DNA of 21,944 nucleotides, from the NCBI GenBank assembly GCA_024690425.1, contig JAILCT010000073.1, forward strand, positions 1-21,944, given 5' to 3'. The stretch is from Lachnospiraceae bacterium. Its GTDB lineage: Bacteria > Bacillota_A > Clostridia > Lachnospirales > Lachnospiraceae. The notes beneath the pieces are model-generated. The model saw only the letters and a list, made by a program, of their open reading frames with translations. It was not told the DNA's origin and searched no databases. The translations under genes were made by a program, and so were the position numbers. Of this stretch, positions 16,917 to 21,944 are shown piece by piece (position 1 is the first letter of the stretch; every line of letters starts with the position of its first letter).

Positions 16917-17729
16917 TCACAGATTTTCCTTAAGATATGCAAGATATTTCAGATATTCTTCATCGGTATCAAGATGCTCAAGGATCACCGGCATGTCGGG
17001 ATCTGTCGCATTCATCTTTGACACGTAGTATTTAAGGGGAAATTCACCGTCACCCGGGCCGCATTCTTCAAGCCTTAAGGTATACCTGCTGTCAAGGTGG
17101 ACATCCTTTATGTGGCAGCTCCTTATCTTACCGGCAAGAAAATCTGCGCACTCATCCACGAACTCTTCGGGGTGGAAATACCTGTCTGATGAATTGATCA
17201 TGTTTATTACGTCCATATGGACGGCAAAGCGGTCCCTGTCAACAGCCTCAAGGAGCCTTACATACTCCTTAGGACCTGTCGGTATCATCCAGGGCATGGG
17301 CTCAAGAGTGAAATACGTATTCTTAACATCTACCCTGTCTATTATCTCACGGACCATTGCTACGGTTGCATCCCAGGCTTCTTTTGTGAAGTTCTCCCTG
17401 TATCCTCCGTCCCATACGGGTCCGAAGGCTCCCGCCACGTTTACGGCGCATCTGGCCTTTAGGAAATCCGCAAGTCTCAACTGTTCAACGCAGTAATCCA
17501 TGTTTTTTCTGCGCTCATCAGGATCTTTTGCAAGGGCGTTTCTCCATATGCCGACCTCAGCGATCATAAGTCCTGCCTTCTCTGCCGCTTCCTTATATGC
17601 AATTATCTTTTCTTCAGGCTCATCGCTCTGCACGGGAAATACCACGGCCTCACAGCCAAGGCCTGTCTGATTTTTCGCCCATTCTTCTGGCGTATCGTGT
17701 TTAAGGGGGGATGATGTACCAAGCTTCAT
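16917..17729 (-). CDS. Sugar phosphate isomerase/epimerase-like TIM-barrel protein
   Basis: A 270-residue protein of the xylose-isomerase-like TIM-barrel (AP endonuclease 2) superfamily. The candidate metal ligands are present in order: Glu143 in TLEPMPW, Asp173 in VHMDVINM, His206 in CHIKDVHL and Glu251 in VILEHLD. The family isomerises or epimerises ketoses, inosose or hydroxypyruvate and includes many members of unknown substrate, so I give no gene symbol. GGAG lies about 8 nt before the ATG. It sits 21 nt after the hydroxyacid-oxidase-like gene and 38 nt before the TlpA-like gene, suggesting one operon. Together with a FMN oxidoreductase this hints at breakdown of a sugar or sugar acid, but the substrate cannot be read from sequence. 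Confidence 0.85.
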   Translation of the reverse strand: MKLGTSSPLKHDTPEEWAKNQTGLGCEAVVFPVQSDEPEEKIIAYKEAAEKAGLMIAEVGIWRNALAKDPDERRKNMDYCVEQLRLADFLKARCAVNVAGAFGPVWDGGYRENFTKEAWDATVAMVREIIDRVDVKNTYFTLEPMPWMIPTGPKEYVRLLEAVDRDRFAVHMDVINMINSSDRYFHPEEFVDECADFLAGKIRSCHIKDVHLDSRYTLRLEECGPGDGEFPLKYYVSKMNATDPDMPVILEHLDTDEEYLKYLAYLKENL

Positions 17730-17750
17730 GTGTGTCTCCTGTTATCTGAA

Positions 17751-18653
17751 TCAAAAATTCATAAAGTGCAGCACCGAATCATCAATGTCCGAAACTGTGG
17801 CAAAACCGGTTGAGCTCATGATGTATCTGAGTTCATTTCCTACTGATCTTAAGAAATCCTTAACGCCCTGCACCCCTTCTTTTTCAAGTGACGGAAGCAT
17901 CGACCTTCCCACTGCGGCAGCATCGGCTCCAAGAGCCAGCGCCTTGAAGACATCTGCTCCGGTCGCGATCCCGCAGTCAACGATGATCTTGACATCGCGC
18001 CCTTTTAGGGCCTTCTTTATCTTGGGCAGAATCATCATCGGCGGAACAGCATAGGGAAGCCGTCCGTGATGGTGGCTCACTATTATCGCCTTAGCACCTG
18101 CATCCGCACTCTTAACCGCATCGGATACACTCAGGACTCCCTTCACCACGAAGGGAAGCTTAGTCAGCTCCACATAACCCCTTATCATTTCAAGGGTCTG
18201 CTCGGCCATGCCTTCACCGACGACCACATCCAGCCCGTTCTCTCCGAAGATATGATCTATATCCATACCGATCCCGAATGCACCGACGCTTTCCGCATAC
18301 TGCATCTGGTCCTTTACCTTGCCATTATCCGCGTAAGGCTTTACTATCCTTACCGTCTTGGCACCCGTATCGGCGATCATCTTAAACTGATCGTTCTCCA
18401 TCATACCGCAAAAGTTGAGGATATTTAAGTCCCTTGCGGCCATGGAGTATTCCTCCAGTCCGTTGTGCTCTCTTTTGTTGTAATTCTTAAGATGGGAAAA
18501 TGCGGGTGTCATCACCGGCATATCAAATGTTCCGCCCAGGAACTTAATCTTCATATCGGCAACCACGGAATCGATAAACCTCTCTTCGATCAGTATCGAG
18601 TCCATGTACCTTTCGGTGATCACGTTCGCATCTGCAATCCTGGTATTCTCCAC
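17751..18653 (-). CDS. FMN-dependent alpha-hydroxyacid oxidase/dehydrogenase-like protein
   Basis: A 300-residue cytoplasmic protein of the FMN-dependent alpha-hydroxyacid dehydrogenase fold. Family segments are FVVKGV near 168-173, IIVSHHHGR (193-198 being SHHHGR) where the family normally has SNHGGR with catalytic His and Arg, and IIVDCGIATGADVFKALALGADAAAVGR, the phosphate-binding end of the barrel. The catalytic His and Arg positions are kept, but the neighbouring Asn and first Gly are both His. It is shorter than the usual 350-390 residues, mainly at the N-terminus. GTG 18653 is preferred over the GTG at 18662 because AGGAGG overlaps the latter and stands 8 nt before the former. It is the first gene of the apparent three-gene operon. 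The substrate is unknown; lactate or glycolate should not be assumed. Confidence 0.8.
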   Translation of the reverse strand: MENTRIADANVITERYMDSILIEERFIDSVVADMKIKFLGGTFDMPVMTPAFSHLKNYNKREHNGLEEYSMAARDLNILNFCGMMENDQFKMIADTGAKTVRIVKPYADNGKVKDQMQYAESVGAFGIGMDIDHIFGENGLDVVVGEGMAEQTLEMIRGYVELTKLPFVVKGVLSVSDAVKSADAGAKAIIVSHHHGRLPYAVPPMMILPKIKKALKGRDVKIIVDCGIATGADVFKALALGADAAAVGRSMLPSLEKEGVQGVKDFLRSVGNELRYIMSSTGFATVSDIDDSVLHFMNF

Positions 18654-18678
18654 TACTGTCACCTCCTCCGTTTCTTTT

Positions 18679-18684
18679 ATTATA
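18679..18684 (-). promoter_or_regulatory. Probable -10 box for the hydroxyacid-oxidase operon
   Basis: An exact TATAAT on the minus strand lies 25 nt before the GTG start at 18653. The -35 region 17 bp further upstream is only TTTATT. It falls after the terminator of the alcohol dehydrogenase gene, as expected for a new transcription unit. Confidence 0.5.
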
Positions 18685-18711
18685 ACCCAGTCAGCAGCTT
18701 AAATAAATATA

Positions 18712-18742
18712 AAACAGGGGGACAGTTACGTCCCCCCTGTTT
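18712..18742 (-). terminator. Rho-independent terminator of the alcohol dehydrogenase gene
   Basis: A stem of at least 12 bp (AAACAGGGGGAC with GTCCCCCCTGTTT, one extra C) encloses a 6-nt loop and is followed on the minus strand by a T/A-rich tail. It lies 13 nt after the stop codon. It shares a GGGGAC core with palindromes at 19948 and 21788. Confidence 0.85.
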
Positions 18743-18755
18743 CACTGATCCACAT

Positions 18756-19916
18756 TTACAGTGCAAGCTTCAGAATATCAACAAATTTTTCCGCATCAAG
18801 CGGTACATAGTGTCCCACTGTTCCGTTCCTGGTCGCACGCTTTGCCATAACTTCGAAATCCTTATCATCAATGCCAAGCTCTGTAAGGCTTGTCTTAAGG
18901 CCAAGCTTACGGAAGAAATCCTTAAGCTTTTCGGAAAGGATACGGGCCCTCTCCTCTTCATCATGATCGTATGAATCCACACCGAACACCCTTGTTGCAA
19001 GAAGTGCGGGCCTCCACGGCTTAACCCTTGCCATATATTTTACCCAGGCTGTTATGGCAACAGCCATACCTTCACCGTGAGTGATATTGTACTGAGCCGA
19101 AAGCTCATGTTCAATCCTGTGCGAACCCCAGTCGGCTATGCGGCCCGCATCCAGGAAGTTATTGTGCGCCACGCTTGCAAGCCACTGGATCTCAGCCCTT
19201 GCATTTATATCCTTCGGATCCTTTATAAGCCTCTCACCGTTAAGAAGGAGGGCCCTCACTGCCCCCTCTATAAGGTAATCTGTCGTATCGGAATTTTTAA
19301 CATCCGAGAAGTATCTTTCAAGAAGATGCGTAAGCACATCCGCCACTCCGACCGCCGTCTGATACCAGGGAAGATTGACCGTATACTTAGGGTTCATGAT
19401 CGCGAACTTCGGAATTATCCTGTCATCCTCGAAGCCTAACTTCCACTCTCCGTTTGAAATGATGGCTGCATTGGATGTCTCAGACCCCGAGGAAGCCGTA
19501 GTAGCTATGACACCTATCGGAAGCACTTCTTCCGGTGATACACCTTTATCAAAAAAGTCCCATACATCACCCACATACGGGATGCCCAGTGCCAATGCCT
19601 TGGCCGTATCGATGGAGCTCCCGCCGCCTACGGCAAGGACAAAGTCAACTTTCTTTTTCTTCCCCTCATCCGCAAGCTTTCTTACAAGCTCTACATCCGG
19701 ATTGGGAACAACCTCACCGCTTTCCGTAAGCTCGATCTCAAGTTCCTTTACTGCCTTGGTTATTACGTCATATATGCCAAGCGTTTTTATGAAATCACCC
19801 GAATATACGAGTAAGAGTGACTTTACCTTATACTGCGCAAGCAGGTCCTTCAATTTCTCCTGTGAATCCTCACCGAAGACTATCTTTGCGGGATTGTAGT
19901 ATTCAAATCCTATCAT
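18756..19916 (-). CDS. Iron-containing alcohol dehydrogenase (butanol dehydrogenase/YqhD-like)
   Basis: A 386-residue group III (iron-dependent) alcohol dehydrogenase, reducing aldehydes to alcohols with NAD(P)H. GGGSSIDTAKALAL (97 onward) is the cofactor-binding motif and TASSGSETSNAAII is the conserved second segment. The Fe ligands expected in BdhA/YqhD-type enzymes are present: Asp193 and His197 in VADVLTHLLERY, His266 in GSHRIEHELSA and His280 in NITHGEGMA. Length and motif spacing match BdhA/YqhD closely. AAGGAAGAAGG precedes the ATG. It is a single-gene unit: a promoter at 20109-20137, a tRNA-like element and a palindrome lie upstream and a strong terminator lies downstream. A role in fermentative NAD(P)H disposal is likely; the exact substrate and cofactor preference are unknown. 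Confidence 0.94.
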   Translation of the reverse strand: MIGFEYYNPAKIVFGEDSQEKLKDLLAQYKVKSLLLVYSGDFIKTLGIYDVITKAVKELEIELTESGEVVPNPDVELVRKLADEGKKKKVDFVLAVGGGSSIDTAKALALGIPYVGDVWDFFDKGVSPEEVLPIGVIATTASSGSETSNAAIISNGEWKLGFEDDRIIPKFAIMNPKYTVNLPWYQTAVGVADVLTHLLERYFSDVKNSDTTDYLIEGAVRALLLNGERLIKDPKDINARAEIQWLASVAHNNFLDAGRIADWGSHRIEHELSAQYNITHGEGMAVAITAWVKYMARVKPWRPALLATRVFGVDSYDHDEEERARILSEKLKDFFRKLGLKTSLTELGIDDKDFEVMAKRATRNGTVGHYVPLDAEKFVDILKLAL

Positions 19917-19947
19917 TTTTCCTTCTTCCTTTTTCCTTCTTTATATT

Positions 19948-19980
19948 ATGAAGACATTAGAACCGTCCCCGTGTCTTCAT
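19948..19980 (-). repeat. Palindromic REP-like element upstream of the alcohol dehydrogenase
   Basis: A perfect 9-bp stem (ATGAAGACA with TGTCTTCAT) encloses a 15-nt loop that holds GGGGACGGTTCT on the minus strand. No T run follows on either strand, so it is not a standard terminator. It lies between the tRNA-like element and the dehydrogenase ribosome site. The loop core resembles the palindromes at 18712 and 21788. Confidence 0.6.
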
Positions 19981-19982
19981 TA

Positions 19983-20052
19983 CAATGCTGAGCGGACTCG
20001 AACCGCCAACTTCGGTCTATGGAACCTATGCCTTTCCCGCGGCTACAGCATC
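19983..20052 (-). tRNA. Degenerate tRNA-like element (CAT-like anticodon loop), possibly a tRNA pseudogene
   Basis: A 70-nt minus-strand segment folds as a cloverleaf. The 7-bp acceptor is GATGCTG with CAGCATT, discriminator G, and no encoded CCA. The 3-bp D stem GCC/GGC holds a loop with GGG. A 5-bp T stem GGCGG/CCGCT holds a canonical TTCGAGT loop. The anticodon stem TAGGT/ACCGA has one A-G mismatch and the 7-nt loop is TCCATAG, reading CAT at positions 34-36 but with C instead of the near-universal U33. A14 also seems missing. It is either a decayed tRNA, an unusual one, or a tRNA-like leader structure. It has a promoter about 50 nt upstream. Confidence 0.4.
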
Positions 20053-20108
20053 TACGATTGCGAGCCATCCCAATAAGTCCATCGAACAACTCATTTAACT
20101 ATGCATAA

Positions 20109-20137
20109 ACTATATAGCCGCACGGTTTGTTTGTAAA
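20109..20137 (-). promoter_or_regulatory. Sigma-A promoter upstream of the tRNA-like element and alcohol dehydrogenase
   Basis: On the minus strand TTTACA (20137-20132) and TATAGT (20114-20109) are separated by 17 bp. The predicted start near 20102 lies about 50 nt before the tRNA-like element and about 185 nt before the dehydrogenase start, so one transcript could carry both. Confidence 0.6.
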
Positions 20138-20195
20138 ATACATGAATTTTATCAATTGTTATAGTTTTTGCCTATACCTTGGTTTTTGCATGATC

Positions 20196-20219
20196 AAAGG
20201 CCGGAAATTCCCGGCCTTT
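20196..20219 (-). terminator. Hairpin terminator after the lipocalin-like gene
   Basis: A perfect 9-bp stem (AAAGGCCGG with CCGGCCTTT) with a 6-nt loop lies 39 nt after the stop of the 139-residue gene. The T tract is short on both strands (TTTATTA on plus, TTTGATC on minus), so efficiency may be modest. The rest of 20053-20258 holds only the promoter at 20109. Confidence 0.65.
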
Positions 20220-20258
20220 ATTACATTATCTTTATTATCTTTCTGTAAAGCTCTATCC

Positions 20259-20678
20259 TCATCTTGTAAAGATGAGCGGAACGGCTTTGTACTTCATTAA
20301 CAGTTCACCGTCTTTTTGTGTCAGTGCGATCTTTACTTCATCATCTTCCATTATATCGGCAACGCTGGCCACCAGCTGGTTGTCATATACCTCGTAAGTC
20401 CCTGCAGCACCGGCTGCTCCTATGTGCCAGGATATCCTTCCGTCCGGCATTATCTCCAGCTCATTGCCGAATGCATAAATATCGGGAAACACTTCCTCAA
20501 GTCCATCGATCTCGGTATCGCTTGACAGATACCATTTTCCGGCAAAATCATTCGCTTCCTTAACATTGATCTTCACTTCTTTATCATATGTCCCGGGCTT
20601 ATCCCCGGCCATCAGCATAAATCCCGAAAGCAATACAGCTATCGCAGCCATTGCCGCCGTTGTTATTATCTTCTTCAT
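20259..20678 (-). CDS. Small secreted lipocalin-like protein of unknown function
   Basis: A 139-residue protein with a signal peptide (MKKIITTAAMAAIAVLLSGF) and no lipobox Cys, so it is probably secreted or membrane-tethered by the uncleaved signal. The remaining 115 or so residues contain FAGKWYLSS, similar to the GxW start of lipocalin-like beta barrels, then alternating hydrophobic strands (NELEIMPDGRISWHI, GTYEVYDNQLVASV, KIALTQKDGELLMKY). I cannot assign a specific family. GAAGGAG lies 9 nt before the ATG and coincides with the last codons and TGA of the XRE regulator, leaving a 6-nt gap; the two are therefore cotranscribed and probably translationally coupled. This small domain recalls the N-terminal part of the lipoprotein at 4897-6633, but the resemblance is slight. 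Confidence 0.8.
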   Translation of the reverse strand: MKKIITTAAMAAIAVLLSGFMLMAGDKPGTYDKEVKINVKEANDFAGKWYLSSDTEIDGLEEVFPDIYAFGNELEIMPDGRISWHIGAAGAAGTYEVYDNQLVASVADIMEDDEVKIALTQKDGELLMKYKAVPLIFTR

Positions 20679-20684
20679 AACCCA

Positions 20685-21602
20685 TCACTCCTTCTTTTTG
20701 ATCTTATTCCCGTCAATCCAGCTTTTTGTCCTGCAATTGATATCCATCCTGTATACCATGGGCGGTTCAGTGTACTCGTGCGCTATCATCATAAGTCCCA
20801 TAAAGATTCCCCCCAGCGTCGGTTCCGTACCATAGACTGTATCCGGCTTATCCCCGTTGATCACCTTTACATGCCGAAACGGAGCGGCCAAATGCGGATC
20901 TCCCACGCTTCCGGTAAGCTCATTCAGGGCCTTCTTTACCTTATCCCGATTGATCCCTGTGGCGTGCGCTACCTGGTCAACACCTGCAAATTCACCATTC
21001 TTTAAAGAATACAGATACGTGATTATGGACAGGTTGTCCCTGTCTGACAAAAGTCCAAACAGCGCGGCCAGCCTTTTCGTATCCTTAAGCAGATCTTCAA
21101 AGACCTCCTTGTCGTCAGGACTGAACATGCATAAGGAAAAGTTATTATCCTCCCTCAGTCCCATATATGTGAAAAATACATTATCATAGACCGCAGACGC
21201 CATCTTGGGATATTCCTTGATATCGTAAGGAGGTTCAACAAACCCGGTGTTGTTGACCCAGCTGCCTGTCTGTATGGCCCATTGCAGGTTCCTTATAAGC
21301 CTTGCAAAATCATTATGGGCCTCGGAGCTGCCTGTCCTTTTGTATTCCACGTCACAGCAGTCACGAGCGGCATCGAAAACAGCCTCTTCTATTGTCTTCT
21401 CTATTCCTCCTCTTCCATAGAGAAAGTCAATCGATACTCCAAAGAAATCAGCTATAGCAGGAAGAAGGTCGCTCTCCGGATAGTTCCCGTTCTCCCATTT
21501 GGAGACAGCCTGGGCACTCACTCCAAGGTGATTTGCAAGCTGCTCCTGCGTTACCTTTTTCTCTTTTCTCAAAGCCTGAAGATTTTTTGAAAAGTCTGTC
21601 AT
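20685..21602 (-). CDS. XRE-family transcriptional regulator with a second winged-helix-like region
   Basis: A 305-residue regulator. Residues 5-60 form a Cro/C1-type helix-turn-helix (LRKEKKVTQEQLANHLGVSAQAVSKWENGNYPES in part), ending in FFGVSIDFLYGR. After a middle region of unknown fold (65-175), residues about 177-237 look like a second winged helix (DNLSIITYLYSLKNGEF, VDQVAHATGINRDKVKKALNELTGS). The C-terminus (240-305) is unrecognised; it holds one Cys and no obvious ligand motif. Similar XRE proteins in Clostridia control adjacent genes. AGGAGG lies 11 nt before the ATG. A perfect 14-bp palindrome 30 nt upstream is a candidate self-operator. The small secreted protein follows within 6 nt, so it is the probable coregulated target. 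Confidence 0.88.
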   Translation of the reverse strand: MTDFSKNLQALRKEKKVTQEQLANHLGVSAQAVSKWENGNYPESDLLPAIADFFGVSIDFLYGRGGIEKTIEEAVFDAARDCCDVEYKRTGSSEAHNDFARLIRNLQWAIQTGSWVNNTGFVEPPYDIKEYPKMASAVYDNVFFTYMGLREDNNFSLCMFSPDDKEVFEDLLKDTKRLAALFGLLSDRDNLSIITYLYSLKNGEFAGVDQVAHATGINRDKVKKALNELTGSVGDPHLAAPFRHVKVINGDKPDTVYGTEPTLGGIFMGLMMIAHEYTEPPMVYRMDINCRTKSWIDGNKIKKKE

Positions 21603-21631
21603 GCCCCTTTATTCCTCCTGTCAGATATTCT

Positions 21632-21645
21632 TTTGACCGGTCAAA
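21632..21645. promoter_or_regulatory. Perfect 14-bp palindrome, candidate XRE operator
   Basis: TTTGACCGGTCAAA reads identically on both strands and ends 29 nt before the XRE start codon. XRE dimers bind such dyads and often autoregulate. No terminator-like T run follows. No well-formed promoter is visible for the XRE gene, although weak TATGAT- and TTGACC-like hexamers occur nearby. Confidence 0.55.
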
Positions 21646-21783
21646 GTCATCATTTGGTTGAATTGCTTTGATCATATCACAAGCTCAGGTTGTATGCTAT
21701 AGTGAATATAGAGTGAGAGTTGTTTTTAAGTTGTATTATCGCCCAAAATCTACTTTTGGTTGGATTCCGGAGGGACACATGTA

Positions 21784-21815
21784 TAAAACAAGGGGACGGT
21801 TTCCCGTCCCCTTGT
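21784..21815 (-). terminator. Strong minus-strand terminator for a gene beyond the right edge
   Basis: A perfect 12-bp stem (ACAAGGGGACGG with CCGTCCCCTTGT) with a 4-nt loop is followed on the minus strand by TTTTATAC. This direction implies an upstream minus-strand gene beyond, or just ending at, the right edge. One short frame (KRNNRTR then stop, 21944-21921) could be such an end, but this is not supportable alone. Confidence 0.75.
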
Positions 21816-21830
21816 CAGACTGTAGACAAA

Positions 21831-21873
21831 GTGGGTGTGAAACTCTTGGTTTTCCACCCGCTTTTCTTATTTT
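21831..21873 (+). terminator. Plus-strand hairpin with T-rich tail
   Basis: GTGGGTGTGAAA pairs with TTTTCCACCCGC (11 of 12 positions, with G-U pairs) around a 7-nt loop, followed by TTTTCTTATTTT on the plus strand. No plus-strand gene lies upstream within the window. The surrounding stretch 21646-21944 holds no recognisable gene. Confidence 0.5.
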
Positions 21874-21944
21874 CGCATAATTTTATCATGCGGCCATAAA
21901 ACAATGAGAAAACGGTCGGTTATCTGGTTCTGTTATTCCTCTTC

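Overview
The window looks like chromosomal DNA of an anaerobic Bacillota member, most likely a Lachnospiraceae-type Clostridia. This rests on strong AGGAGG-type ribosome sites, near-consensus sigma-A promoters, hairpin-plus-U terminators, a preference for AGG (Arg), CTT (Leu) and ATA (Ile) codons, and the gene types present. This is inference; no marker gene fixes the genus. No IS element, prophage, CRISPR array or rRNA was seen. All genes but one lie on the minus strand.

Layout from left to right. (1) 1-8.7 kb, a glutamine-nitrogen block: glutamate synthase large subunit gltB (cut by the left edge), asparagine synthase asnB, a 578-residue acidic lipoprotein of unknown function, and glucosamine-6-phosphate synthase glmS. 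gltB, asnB and glmS all use a class II (N-terminal Cys) glutamine amidotransferase domain. asnB and glmS each have a consensus promoter followed within about 10 nt of the predicted start site by a terminator-like hairpin. (2) 8.7-10.9 kb: a PatB/MalY-type C-S lyase and the tRNA 2-thiouridylase mnmA. (3) 11.0-13.7 kb: L-arabinose isomerase araA with a GntR/LacI-type AraR regulator and AraR-like operators between them. (4) 13.7-16.2 kb: the only plus-strand gene, a multi-TM HD-GYP protein with a long uncharacterised C-terminus. (5) 16.2-18.7 kb: an apparent operon of a FMN-dependent hydroxyacid-oxidase-like protein, a xylose-isomerase-like TIM-barrel protein and a TlpA/ResA-type lipoprotein thioredoxin. 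(6) 18.7-20.1 kb: an iron-dependent alcohol dehydrogenase whose upstream region holds a promoter, a degenerate tRNA-like element and a palindromic repeat. (7) 20.2-21.6 kb: an XRE regulator translationally coupled to a small secreted lipocalin-like protein, with a perfect 14-bp palindrome upstream. The last 340 bases hold two hairpins and no recognisable gene.

The most unusual signals are regulatory or structural: the promoter-proximal hairpins of asnB and glmS, a pair of covarying 31-nt hairpins in the asnB leader, the tRNA-like element ahead of the alcohol dehydrogenase, and a codon-usage break inside gltB near 1860-1920 that could be intragenic recombination or an assembly join. I did not find a convincing new multi-gene system such as a defence island. 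All counts and pairings were done by hand.
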